Source: Herbiconiux flava
Lineage (GTDB): Bacteria > Actinomycetota > Actinomycetes > Actinomycetales > Microbacteriaceae
Reading direction: 5' to 3'
Assembly (NCBI RefSeq): GCF_013409865.1
Contig: NZ_JACCBM010000001.1
Location: forward strand, 930,001-994,000
DNA length: 64,000 bases
Shown here: positions 25,442-34,108 of the stretch, in pieces
Layout of the letters: every line of letters begins with the position of its first letter
How positions within the stretch are numbered: position 1 is the first letter of the stretch
Notes under the pieces: generated by a model
Database searches by the model: none
Seen by the model: only the letters and a program-made list of their open reading frames with translations
Told to the model about the DNA's origin: nothing
Made by a program: the position numbers and the translations under genes

Positions 25442-26752
25442 GTGGAGGCGCTGCTCGAGCTGCCCATCATCGACGGCCCCCTGATCTGGGTCGTGGTCGC
25501 CCTCTCGGCCGTCGTGCTCGTCTACCTGCTCGTGCGCCCGCCGGGCATCCGCTGGCTGCTGACCGTGCTGATCGGCCTGCTCGCCGGGGCGCTCGTCGCC
25601 TTCGGCGTGATCGCGTGGGCCGAGCTCACCGACGCCTTCGGCATCGCGCTGCCGATCCAGGTGAAGGCGATCGCCGTCGCGACCTTCGCCGCCGTCGGGG
25701 TCGCGGTGGTGAACCTGTGGCGCTCGCGGTGGTGGCGCAAGGTCATCGCCGTTCTGGGCGTGCTGCTGTTCGCGGCGTCGGGCGCCCTCGGCGTCAACGC
25801 CTGGTTCGGCCTCAACCCGACGGTGGCGTCGCTCCTCGGCATCACGGTCGAGCATCCGATCGTCATCCCGACGAACTCGCCGCAGCCCACCTCGACCGAC
25901 GACCCGGATGCGGGCAAGCCCCTCTACGAGACCTGGAAGCCGCCGGCCGGCATGCCGACGGTGGGCACCCAGGGCACGCAGGTCATCCCGCCCACGGCCT
26001 CCGGCTTCACGTCCCGCCCCGCGGGCATCTACCTGCCGCCGGCCGCGCTGGTCGAGGGCGCCCCGGCCCTGCCGTTCCTGCTGCTGATGATGGGCCAGCC
26101 GGGCAACCCCGAGACCGACTTCGTGGCGGATGCGCTCGACAGCTACGCCGCGTCGCACGACGGCCTGGCACCGATCGTCATCGTCGCCGACCAGCTCGGC
26201 GACCCCAACCAGGACCCGGTCTGCGCTGACACCGCGGCCCTCGGCGACGCCGAGACGTTCATCACGCAGGACGTCGTCAACTGGGCGCGCTCGAACCTGA
26301 ACATCCTGAAGGACCCGGCCCACACGACCATCGCGGGCTACTCCAACGGCGGCGGATGCGCGTTCAAGTACGGCGCGAAGTACCCCGAGATCTTCGGCAA
26401 CGTCTTCGACATCTCGGGCGAGGAGTACCCCGGATCAGAGGAGCCCGACCAGGTGATCGCCTCGCTCTTCGGCGGGGACGTGGCGGCCTTCGAAGCGGAG
26501 AAGCCGGAGAGCATCCTGACGTCGGGGGCGCACGCCTATCCCGACACCTTCGCGGTCTTCACGGTCGGCGGCAACGACCCGGCCTTCCTGCCCGAGGCGG
26601 CCTCGGCCTCGGCGGCGGCCACAGCGGCCGGCTGGAAGACGACGTACTACGTCGTCCCCGGCGCCGGCCACGTGCAGGACGCCATCCGCGGCGGCCTCAG
26701 CTACGGCTTCGGCCTCCTCTACCCGCGCCTCGGCCTGGCCCCGCCCGCGTAG
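25442..26752 (+). CDS. Membrane-anchored esterase-like alpha/beta hydrolase
   Basis: A 436-residue protein with four membrane helices in the first 125 residues (VVVALSAVVLVYLLV; WLLTVLIGLLAGALVAFGVI; AIAVATFAAVGVAVVNL; VIAVLGVLLFAASGALGV), followed by an extracytoplasmic esterase domain. The nucleophile motif is GYSNGG with Ser301; GNDPAF and GAGHVQDAIRG carry the likely acid and His. The fold resembles the antigen 85/esterase D group of actinobacteria, several of which act on mycolate or other cell-envelope esters. The GTG start follows the previous stop by three bases. The substrate is unknown. Confidence 0.8.
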   Translation: MEALLELPIIDGPLIWVVVALSAVVLVYLLVRPPGIRWLLTVLIGLLAGALVAFGVIAWAELTDAFGIALPIQVKAIAVATFAAVGVAVVNLWRSRWWRKVIAVLGVLLFAASGALGVNAWFGLNPTVASLLGITVEHPIVIPTNSPQPTSTDDPDAGKPLYETWKPPAGMPTVGTQGTQVIPPTASGFTSRPAGIYLPPAALVEGAPALPFLLLMMGQPGNPETDFVADALDSYAASHDGLAPIVIVADQLGDPNQDPVCADTAALGDAETFITQDVVNWARSNLNILKDPAHTTIAGYSNGGGCAFKYGAKYPEIFGNVFDISGEEYPGSEEPDQVIASLFGGDVAAFEAEKPESILTSGAHAYPDTFAVFTVGGNDPAFLPEAASASAAATAAGWKTTYYVVPGAGHVQDAIRGGLSYGFGLLYPRLGLAPPA

Positions 26753-26766
26753 CCGCTAACTTTGGC

Positions 26767-26807
26767 GACCCGTGCGGGCGGGCGTAGGGTAACCCGCGCG
26801 CGGGGTC
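26767..26807. terminator. Possible terminator between convergent genes
   Basis: GACCCGTGCGGG (26767-26778) can pair, with bulges, with 26793-26807. The right arm reaches into the stop codon of the CW_binding_2 gene. The pairing is imperfect, so confidence is modest. Confidence 0.4.
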
Positions 26808-28707
26808 AGACGGCTATGTAGGACCGGAGCTGCGCCTCTACAGCCGGGTCGACTGCCTGCGTCCCGCCCAGGATGACGATCCGTCGCGGATCGAGTCGGT
26901 CAAGCTCTCGGGCGATGTCGGCCGGAATGCTGGTCGGGCCTACGAGCAGCACGGGTGAGCCCGTTGCGATCGCCGCTGCAGCACCAGAGAGCGCGTCTGC
27001 ATAGCTGGAACCCGACGCGACGTACACGGTGGAGGTGGGAGTCGGAAAGACCCCCTTGGACACGGCCGCTGACACGGCGAAGCGATCAGCTCCCGCCGTG
27101 CGACGGGTGTTCGGCTGGATGGTCTTGAGCGTATCGACGACCGATTCGTTGATTGCCGCAGTGCCGCCGAGAACGACGATCTTGGCAGGGGTCAGTCGCT
27201 CGAGTTCCTTCTTCACAGGGTCGGGGATGGTGTCGGGGGTGACGAGGAGCACTGGGCCCCCTAGTGCGCCGGCGGCTGCCGAGCCGGAAAGCGCATCGGG
27301 GAAGTTGGTTCCGGACGCTACGTAGGCGACCGGACGCGTGGGGCCGAAGGTCGCGCGGGACACCGCAGCTGACACCTCGAACCGATCTGCTCCGCTGAGG
27401 CGGGTCACGTCTGGGGAGTACGACTCCAGCGCCGTCTGAACTGCCGCGCTCACCGCCACCGTTCCACCCATCACGACGATGTGCTGCGGCTTCAAGCGAG
27501 AAAGTTCGGCCGCGATCGCCGCCGGAATCTTGTCCCGCTCGGTGAGGAGCACTGGGCCGCCTTGTGCACCTGCGGCCGCGGAGGCACTGAGTGCATCGGC
27601 GAACCCCGCACCCGAAGCGACGAACGCCACCAAGGGCGACGAGGCGAATTGCCGCCTTGAGATCGCCGCCGACGTCTCAAACCGATCGGCGCCCCCGACC
27701 CGCGTCACCGTGGGCGAGGCCGTGTACAGCTCCACCACCGTCGAGCCTGCTGACACGAGTGTGCCTACGCTGTGGTCCACATCAAGGATGGAGCCCTTCG
27801 TGACGACCTTTCCCTCGATCGCCAGGGTGCTGGCATTGAGCATATTCACTTCGCCCGCGCCCCCTGGCACGTAGATCACTTGCCGCTCGAGATCGACCTC
27901 GACGTCTCCCGTGTTGGCTAATGCTGGTGCGGTGGCAGTGACACTCCAGGTCTTCGTATCGAACCTGCTCAGACCTGAGCCGCTTGATACGAGGACGTCG
28001 CCGGACGCGATGGCCATCCCCGTGGGTTGGAAACCGATGGCGTGCGGAATGCTGGTGCCGTCAGGACGCAATTCCCAGATCGTCTTGTCGTCCAGGATTG
28101 CGGCATAGACGATGTGGGACACGGGATCCACCGCCAAGCTCTTCTTCAGACTCCTCGAGCTGGTCCCGTAATAGGACACGGTTCCGTCGGCGATCGACAC
28201 TCGTGCGACGCGGTCACTGGTGCCGAAATCTCCCGCATAGACGTAGCCATTGTCGATGTCGACGGTCAGAGGAGTGACCGACCCGGTACCGACCGTCGTC
28301 AGAAGGGTGTTGACCGACCCCGATGCCCGATCGGTGTCGATGATGGCCACCGAGGGCTTGTTGAGATCAGCCACTGCCAGTCGGTGGGCGTTCTCGTCGA
28401 GCGCTGTCGCGACCGGGAACGCGAGCCCCGTCGGGATCGACGTCACGGGGATGAAAGAACTCTCAGACAGGTCATAGACGAGAACGGATTTCGAGGCCTT
28501 GTCGACGACGTAGCCGAAATGGCTCGTGCTGTCGATCTTCATGCCCGAGGCGATCGCACCGGGAACGGCGAGTGTGTCCGCAAGCGCGAGATCGAGATCT
28601 CGAGACCCGGCGGCGGACGCCGAGGACACTGCGCCCGTCGGGACGGTGAAAGCGCCGACGAGGAGTAGTACGGCTGTACCGACACGGAGAAACCGAGAAT
28701 TGATCAT
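26806..28707 (-). CDS. Surface protein with beta-propeller and three CW_binding_2 repeats
   Basis: A 633-residue secreted protein. A signal peptide covers about 1-33 (LLVGAFTVPTGAVSSASAAG). Residues 40-335 form a YncE-like propeller. Three cell wall-binding type 2 repeats follow (about 340-440, 440-535 and 535-633), each with GGADRFETSAAIS or a close variant, VASGxxFADALS, GGPVLL, and IVVMGGTxAV. Such triple repeats hold proteins non-covalently on the wall. The gene is visibly poorer in GC than its neighbours and uses codons such as TTG, GTA, GAT and AAA more freely, which suggests transfer. TACAGT lies eight bases before the ATG. Its propeller starts MKIDSTSHFGYVVD, close to the one at 18740-20830. 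Confidence 0.87.
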   Translation of the reverse strand: MINSRFLRVGTAVLLLVGAFTVPTGAVSSASAAGSRDLDLALADTLAVPGAIASGMKIDSTSHFGYVVDKASKSVLVYDLSESSFIPVTSIPTGLAFPVATALDENAHRLAVADLNKPSVAIIDTDRASGSVNTLLTTVGTGSVTPLTVDIDNGYVYAGDFGTSDRVARVSIADGTVSYYGTSSRSLKKSLAVDPVSHIVYAAILDDKTIWELRPDGTSIPHAIGFQPTGMAIASGDVLVSSGSGLSRFDTKTWSVTATAPALANTGDVEVDLERQVIYVPGGAGEVNMLNASTLAIEGKVVTKGSILDVDHSVGTLVSAGSTVVELYTASPTVTRVGGADRFETSAAISRRQFASSPLVAFVASGAGFADALSASAAAGAQGGPVLLTERDKIPAAIAAELSRLKPQHIVVMGGTVAVSAAVQTALESYSPDVTRLSGADRFEVSAAVSRATFGPTRPVAYVASGTNFPDALSGSAAAGALGGPVLLVTPDTIPDPVKKELERLTPAKIVVLGGTAAINESVVDTLKTIQPNTRRTAGADRFAVSAAVSKGVFPTPTSTVYVASGSSYADALSGAAAAIATGSPVLLVGPTSIPADIARELDRLDPRRIVILGGTQAVDPAVEAQLRSYIAV

Positions 28708-28791
28708 AACTGCAAACTGTATCAGAATAGTGATGGATAATCAGCTTGGCCGCTGAATTTGCGGATCAGTAGCGGAGCGTGGGCATGGAGG

Positions 28792-31491
28792 TCAGTCGAA
28801 GCCGACGATCGACTCCGGGCCCTCGATGTCGGAGACGATCGTGGGCATGGAGGCGGTGATGACCGAGCCGTCGGCGCGCATCGTGCCCTCGATGTCGGAG
28901 GTGGTCGGCGCGCCCTCGATGGTGGGGCGGTCGTCGGCCAGCGGGACGGTGACCGGGGTTCCGGACACGAGGAGCACGCGCTCGCCGCGCACCCATACCT
29001 CGACCGAGCGGTTCGACTGCGTCGAGGGGGAGGCGTAGCGCCCGGCAGGGGCGGTGGCGGCAGGGGCGGTGGTCGACCCCGTGTCGCCGGCTCCGCCGCG
29101 CCCGCCGCCGCCCGCGGCAGCCGCGACCCCGCCGCCCGCGGCAGCTGCCACCCCGTCGAGCGCCGCCACCGGAGTGGGCGCCGAGGGGCCGAGGATCGTG
29201 AAGGTCATCTCGTGCTGCCGCAGGTCGACCTCGATCAGCGAGCCGTGGATGGTCACGTGGAACACCATCGACTCCCACTCCTCGGGCAGCCGCGGGTCGA
29301 AGGTGAACTTGCCGAGGTAGTCGCGCATGCCGCCGAAGCCGAACGCCAGCGCGCTCCACACACCGCCCGTCGACGCCACGTGGATGCCGTCGGCCGTGTT
29401 GTGGTGCAGGTCGCCGAGGTCGACGAACAGCGCCGCCTGGAAGTAGCCGAGTGCGAGCTCGCGGTAGCCGACCTCGGCCGCGATGATGGCCTGCGTCGAG
29501 GCCGACAGGGTCGAGTCACCGGTGGTGAGCGCGTCGTAGTACTCGAAGTTCGCCCGCTTCTCGCGGGTGGTGAACTCGTCGCCCTGCAGGAACAGGGCGA
29601 GCACCACGTCGGCCTGCTTGATCACCTGGAAGCGGTAGATCACCAGCGGGTGGAAGTGCAGCAGCAGCGGCCGCTTCGAGGCGGGCGTGTTCTCGAGGTC
29701 CCACAGCTCCTTCTCGAGGAACTGCGCGTCCTGCGGGTGGATGCCGAGGTCGGCGTCGAAGAGGATGTGCATGGCCTCCGCCGCCTCCGACCACTCCTCG
29801 ATCTCGTCCTCGGTGAGGTCGAGGCGCTTGGCCATCGCGGCGTAGTCGTCGGGGGACTCGTGTCGCAGCCGCCGGGCCTGACGCACGGCGGCACGGAGGT
29901 TCGCCCGCGCCATCACGTTGGTGAAGAGGTTGTCGTTGACGACGGTGGTGTACTCGTCGGGCCCGGTGACGCCGTGGATGTGGAAGGTCTGCGGCCCGTG
30001 GTCGCCCTCGCGCCCGCGCCAGAAGCCGAGGTCGGCCCACATTCGCGCCGTCTCGACCAGGATGTCGATGGCGCCGCGGCGCAGGAAGTCGTCGTCGCCG
30101 GTGGCCGCCACGTACTGCGAGAGTGCGTGGGAGATGTCGGCGTCGATGTGGTACTGCGCCGTGCCGGCCGCGTAGTAGGCCGAGGACTCGAGGCCGTTGA
30201 TCGTGCGCCAGGGGAACAGCGCCCCGCGCTGGTTCAGCTCGACCGCGCGGTCGCGGGCGGCGGGCAGCATGCCCTGCCGGAAGCGCAGCGCGTTGCGCGC
30301 CACCTGCGGCGAGGTGTACGTGAGGAAGGGGAGCACGTAGATCTCCGTGTCCCAGAAGTAGTGGCCGCCGTAGCCCGAGCCCGAGACGCCCTTCGCGGCG
30401 ATGCCGCCGCCGTCGGTGCGCGCGGTCGACTGGGCGAGCTGGAAGATGTTCCAGCGCACGGCCTGCTGCACGGCCGGCTGCCCCGGGATGACGACGTCGG
30501 AGCGCCGCCAGAAGTCGGCCAGCCACTCCTCCTGCCGCGCGAACACCTCTTCGATCGGCGTCTCGCGGATGCGGTCGAGCGTGCGGTTCGCCCGGTCGGC
30601 GAGCTCGGACGTGGGCACCGTGGAGGAGGTGTGGTACGCGATGGTCTTGACCAGACGGATGCGCTGCCCGGCCTTCGCGCGCACGCGGTAGACCTGCTTG
30701 GCGATGTCGTCGTCGATCTGCGCCGACTCGTCCCACTCGTTGGCGGTCTCGAGGTGGTGCTCGGCGCCGACCGCCAGGGTCATGCCCGAGTTCGCCGCGC
30801 GGTAGCCGAGCACGTAGCGGCCCTCGTGGATCCACTTGAAGCGCGGGAGCAGCACCCGCTCGCTGAACGAGGACGCCTTGCGCGGGTCGCCGATGCCGGC
30901 TCCGCCCGCTCCCGCCACGGGGGTGTACTCGTCGACCCTGTCTTGCCGGTTGAGGATCTGGCTCGAGATGAGCACCGAGGCGTCGGAGTCGAGCATGGTG
31001 ACCTCGTAGTCGATGACGGCGAGGTGCCGGTCGGTGAACGAGACCAGCCGGCGCGAACGGATGAGCACCCGCTTGCCCGAGGGCGTGCGCCACTCCACGA
31101 CCCGCTCGAGCACGCCCGTCCTGAAGTCGAGCCGGCGCGAGTACTCGATGGTGTCGGCATCGGCCACCACGAACGGCTCGTCGTCGACGTAGAGGCGGAT
31201 GACCCGTGCGTCGGGCACGTTCACGATCGTCTGCCCCACCCGGGCGAAGCCGTACGCCTCCTCGGCGTGCTTGATCTGCCAGGTGTCGTGGAAGCCGTTG
31301 ATGAAGGTGCCCTCGGCGTAGGCCTTGTGGCCCTCCTCGAAGTTGCCGCGGAGGCCCAGGTAGCCGTTGCCGACCGCGAACAGCGTCTCGGTGCGGCCCT
31401 GCGTGGCCGTGTGGAACTCGGCTTCGGTGAGCGCCCACTCGTCGAGCGGGAACTGGGTGCGGTCGAGCGGATCGGAGGCGATGGGGTTCAT
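28792..31491 (-). CDS. Glycoside hydrolase family 65 disaccharide phosphorylase
   Basis: An 899-residue cytoplasmic enzyme that splits an alpha-glucosyl disaccharide (trehalose, maltose, kojibiose or nigerose type) with phosphate, giving beta-glucose 1-phosphate and glucose. The N-terminal beta-sandwich starts RTETLFAVGNGYLGLRGNFE; the (alpha/alpha)6 barrel has SGSGYGGHYFWDTEIYVLPF, GLESSAYYAAGTAQYHIDAD and the general acid Glu513 in TGPDEYTTVVNDN. The C-terminal end has an Ala/Gly-rich insertion of about 50 residues coded by a tandem repeat, ahead of the last beta strands. It follows the beta-phosphoglucomutase gene by 125 bases on the same strand. The exact disaccharide cannot be told from sequence. 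Confidence 0.92.
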   Translation of the reverse strand: MNPIASDPLDRTQFPLDEWALTEAEFHTATQGRTETLFAVGNGYLGLRGNFEEGHKAYAEGTFINGFHDTWQIKHAEEAYGFARVGQTIVNVPDARVIRLYVDDEPFVVADADTIEYSRRLDFRTGVLERVVEWRTPSGKRVLIRSRRLVSFTDRHLAVIDYEVTMLDSDASVLISSQILNRQDRVDEYTPVAGAGGAGIGDPRKASSFSERVLLPRFKWIHEGRYVLGYRAANSGMTLAVGAEHHLETANEWDESAQIDDDIAKQVYRVRAKAGQRIRLVKTIAYHTSSTVPTSELADRANRTLDRIRETPIEEVFARQEEWLADFWRRSDVVIPGQPAVQQAVRWNIFQLAQSTARTDGGGIAAKGVSGSGYGGHYFWDTEIYVLPFLTYTSPQVARNALRFRQGMLPAARDRAVELNQRGALFPWRTINGLESSAYYAAGTAQYHIDADISHALSQYVAATGDDDFLRRGAIDILVETARMWADLGFWRGREGDHGPQTFHIHGVTGPDEYTTVVNDNLFTNVMARANLRAAVRQARRLRHESPDDYAAMAKRLDLTEDEIEEWSEAAEAMHILFDADLGIHPQDAQFLEKELWDLENTPASKRPLLLHFHPLVIYRFQVIKQADVVLALFLQGDEFTTREKRANFEYYDALTTGDSTLSASTQAIIAAEVGYRELALGYFQAALFVDLGDLHHNTADGIHVASTGGVWSALAFGFGGMRDYLGKFTFDPRLPEEWESMVFHVTIHGSLIEVDLRQHEMTFTILGPSAPTPVAALDGVAAAAGGGVAAAAGGGGRGGAGDTGSTTAPAATAPAGRYASPSTQSNRSVEVWVRGERVLLVSGTPVTVPLADDRPTIEGAPTTSDIEGTMRADGSVITASMPTIVSDIEGPESIVGFD
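29105..29152 (-). repeat. 24-base tandem repeat inside the phosphorylase gene
   Basis: Two adjacent 24-base copies (29105-29128 and 29129-29152) differ by two bases and encode two units of GVAAAAGG. The reading frame is kept. Confidence 0.85.
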
Positions 31492-31616
31492 CGGATGCTT
31501 TCTCGGGGAGGGAACGCGGTGACGGGTCGATCGATGCTAGCGAACAGCGGATGCGCGGTGCAGCGCCTGGGCACGGAAAGCACCGCAGGCGAAGAAGTGC
31601 AGGAGAGGACGCGCGG

Positions 31617-32363
31617 TCAGCGCAGCGACGGCAGCAGCTCGTCGAGGTCGTCGACCACGATGTCCGCCCCGGAGTCGAGCAGCTCCTGGGCCCCGACCCC
31701 GCGGTCGACGCCGATGACGAGGGCGAAGTCGCCGTCGCGGCCGGCCTGCACGCCCGAGTGCGCATCCTCGACCACGATGCACTCGCTCGTCGGGAGGCCG
31801 AGCAGTGTGGCCGCGCGCTGGTAGGTGTCGGGCGCCGGCTTGCCCGAGATGCCCTCGGCCGCGGCGACCATCCCGTCGACGATCACGTCGAAGCGGTCGC
31901 GGATGCCGGCCGTCGTCAGCACGGCCTCCGCGTTGCGGGAGCTCGACACCACGGCCACCTCGTAGCCGGCCGCGATGGCCCGGTCGAGCATGACGGCCGA
32001 GCCCGGATAGGGGGCGATCCCGTCCTCGCGGAGGGCGGCGGCGAAGGCGTCGTTCTTGCGGTTGCCGAGTGCCCAGACGGTGCCCTCGCCCGCCGGGTCG
32101 TCCGGCGTGCCGTCGGGCAGCGAGAGGCCGCGCGAGTCGAGCAGCGACTTCACGCCGTCGAAGCGCGGCTTGCCGTCGATGTGGAGGTAGTAGTCGTCGT
32201 CGCTGTAGGGCGCGGCACCGTGCGCCTCGAGGTACGGCGTGAAGAGGCGGGACCAGGCGCGCATGTGCACGTCGACGGTGGGCGTGAGCACTCCGTCGAG
32301 GTCGAACAGGAACGCTTTCGAGGAGGCGATGCGCGTCTGGTCGCGGACTGCGGTTTCGGTCAT
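31617..32363 (-). CDS. Beta-phosphoglucomutase-like HAD hydrolase
   Basis: A 248-residue HAD-superfamily enzyme with a C1 cap. The nucleophile motif is FLFDLDGVLTP (Asp21, Asp23); motif II is VVSSSRNA, the lysine is in ISGKPAPDTYQRAA and motif IV is VVEDAHSGVQAG. In line with the next gene, a GH65 phosphorylase, it probably converts beta-glucose 1-phosphate to glucose 6-phosphate. The ATG at 32363 follows TACCGT by six bases, so the mRNA is likely leaderless and begins the two-gene operon. A longer frame to 32396 has no support. Confidence 0.9.
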   Translation of the reverse strand: MTETAVRDQTRIASSKAFLFDLDGVLTPTVDVHMRAWSRLFTPYLEAHGAAPYSDDDYYLHIDGKPRFDGVKSLLDSRGLSLPDGTPDDPAGEGTVWALGNRKNDAFAAALREDGIAPYPGSAVMLDRAIAAGYEVAVVSSSRNAEAVLTTAGIRDRFDVIVDGMVAAAEGISGKPAPDTYQRAATLLGLPTSECIVVEDAHSGVQAGRDGDFALVIGVDRGVGAQELLDSGADIVVDDLDELLPSLR

Positions 32364-32369
32364 GGTCAA

Positions 32370-32375
32370 ACGGTA
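32370..32375 (-). promoter_or_regulatory. -10 of the phosphorylase operon
   Basis: TACCGT on the minus strand, six bases before the ATG at 32363. Confidence 0.55.
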
Positions 32376-32478
32376 CGCGCTCGACGTGAACGACATGTAA
32401 TCGCCGTGTTTCGATCACGGGCGCGGTGAGCCGCGAGCCGGCATCGGCCGAGGGGATGCGCCGGTGCCGGCCCGGGCA

Positions 32479-33963
32479 TCAGCCGATGCCGATCGCGCCG
32501 ATGCCGACGCCCACCGCGAGCATCACCAGCGCGACCACGACGGCCCGCCAGAGCACCTTCTTGTGGTGGTCGCCCAGGTTCACCCCGGCGAGCGAGACGA
32601 GCAGCAGGATGGCCGGAACCAGCGGGCTCTGCATGTGCACGACCTGGCCGGTGATCGAGGCCCGGGCCATGTCGACCGGGTCGATGCCGAAGGCCGAGGC
32701 GCTCTCGGCCAGCACCGGCAGGATGCCGAAGTAGAAGGCGTCGTTGGACAGGAAGAAGGTCATCGGGATGCTCAGCAGCCCCGTGATCACGGCCGAGAAC
32801 GCGCCCAGCGAGGCGGGGATGGAGGAGGCGACCCAGGCGGCCATGGCGTCGACCATGCCGGTGCCCTCGAGCACGCCGATCAGCACGCCGGCCGCCAGCA
32901 CCATCGACACGACGCCGACGATGGAGGGGGCGTGGGCGACGATGCGCTCGGCCTGCTGCGAGACCCGCGGGAAGTTCACCAGGATCGCGACCGCGCTGCC
33001 CGCCATGAAGACGTAGGCGAGCGGGAGCACGTCGGCGACGAGCAGCACCATCACGGCGACGGTCAGCACGAGGTTGAACCAGAACAGCTTGGGGCGGAGC
33101 GTGGGGCGGTTCGGGTCGAGCATCGTGTCGGCCATCGCGGTGTCGGCCGGGTTGACGAGGGCCTGCAGGGCACCGGTCGAGATGCGTTCGACCTGCGTGG
33201 CGGTGCGCGCCGAACCCGAGCCGCCACGACCGCCGCGAGCCGCCGAACCCGAGCCGGGACGGGGCGAGGCCGGGCGCCGGAACAGTCCGCCGCGCGACGA
33301 GCCGGCACGGGCATCCGGGACCTCGCTCTCTTCACCCGGCAGCGCCAGCGACCCGAGCCGCTTGCGCTCAAGCCGGCCCAGGTGCCACGCGAACAGGAAG
33401 ATCACGGCCAGCCCGGCCAGCATCGACGGGATCATCGGGGTGAACACGTCGCTCGGCGAGAGTTCGAGCGCCGCTGCGGCCCTGGCGGTGGGCCCGCCCC
33501 AGGGCAGGATGTTCATGGTGCCGTTGGCGAGGCCGGCGACGCAGGTCAGCACGACCGGGCTGAGGCCGAGGCGCAGGTAGATCGGCAGCAGGGCGCTGGT
33601 GACGACGATGAAGGTGGTCGATCCGTCGCCGTCGAGCGAGATGACCGCGGCCAGCAGGGCCGTGCCCACCACGACCTTCACGGGGTCGTTGCCGACGAGC
33701 CTCAGGATCAGGCGCACCAGCGGGTCGAACAGCCCCACGTCGATCATCAGGCCGAAGTAGATGATGGCGAACATCAACAGCGCCGCGGTGGGGGCGAGCC
33801 CGCCGATCGCGTCGAGCGCCATGTCGCCGATGCCGAGCCCGGCTCCCGCGAACAGGCCGAAGATGGTCGGCACAATGATCAGGGCGAGCACGGGCGTCAT
33901 GCGCTTGGTCATGATCAGCACCATGAAGGCGGCGACCATTCCGAATCCGAGTAGTACGAGCAC
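32479..33963 (-). CDS. CitMHS-family citrate-metal/proton symporter
   Basis: A 494-residue membrane protein with about 11-12 helices, related to Bacillus CitM/CitH, which import citrate complexed with Mg2+ or Ca2+. The start MLVLLGFGMVAAFMVLIMTK and the loops ISLDGDGSTTFIVVTSALLP and NGTMNILPWGGPTARAAAAL are typical. A central cytoplasmic loop of about 60 residues is Gly/Ser/Arg-rich (GSAARGGRGGSGSA) and longer than in homologues. AAGGAG precedes the GTG start. It is divergent from a CitA/CitB-type system, which almost certainly controls it. Confidence 0.92.
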   Translation of the reverse strand: MLVLLGFGMVAAFMVLIMTKRMTPVLALIIVPTIFGLFAGAGLGIGDMALDAIGGLAPTAALLMFAIIYFGLMIDVGLFDPLVRLILRLVGNDPVKVVVGTALLAAVISLDGDGSTTFIVVTSALLPIYLRLGLSPVVLTCVAGLANGTMNILPWGGPTARAAAALELSPSDVFTPMIPSMLAGLAVIFLFAWHLGRLERKRLGSLALPGEESEVPDARAGSSRGGLFRRPASPRPGSGSAARGGRGGSGSARTATQVERISTGALQALVNPADTAMADTMLDPNRPTLRPKLFWFNLVLTVAVMVLLVADVLPLAYVFMAGSAVAILVNFPRVSQQAERIVAHAPSIVGVVSMVLAAGVLIGVLEGTGMVDAMAAWVASSIPASLGAFSAVITGLLSIPMTFFLSNDAFYFGILPVLAESASAFGIDPVDMARASITGQVVHMQSPLVPAILLLVSLAGVNLGDHHKKVLWRAVVVALVMLAVGVGIGAIGIG

Positions 33964-34025
33964 GGGAGACTCCTTCGTCTGTTTCCGGAAGACTAGGAAG
34001 AGGGCCCGGTGCGGCGCGCGCTACT

Positions 34026-34068
34026 GCGCATTTGCCGCGAAGAGCGCGTTGAGCGCGTTCTGCGCATT
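34026..34068. promoter_or_regulatory. Four GCGCRTT repeats between the symporter and CitA genes
   Basis: GCGCATT at 34026 and 34062 flank GCGCGTT at 34044 and 34053; the last three are spaced exactly nine bases. The cluster lies in the divergent promoter region and is a candidate binding site for the CitB-like regulator. Confidence 0.45.
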
Positions 34069-34096
34069 CTGCTCACGGGGCGCCCGGTCGCCGGGT

Positions 34097-34102
34097 TAGC
34101 AT
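34097..34102 (+). promoter_or_regulatory. -10 of the CitA-like kinase gene
   Basis: TAGCAT, six bases before the ATG at 34109; no ribosome site is visible. Confidence 0.55.
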
Positions 34103-34108
34103 TCCGGC

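Noticed and set aside
28708..28791. CCGCTGA/TCAGTAGCGG as a terminator of the GH65 gene.
   Set aside because: The pairing is interrupted and short; it may be chance in an AT-richer spacer.
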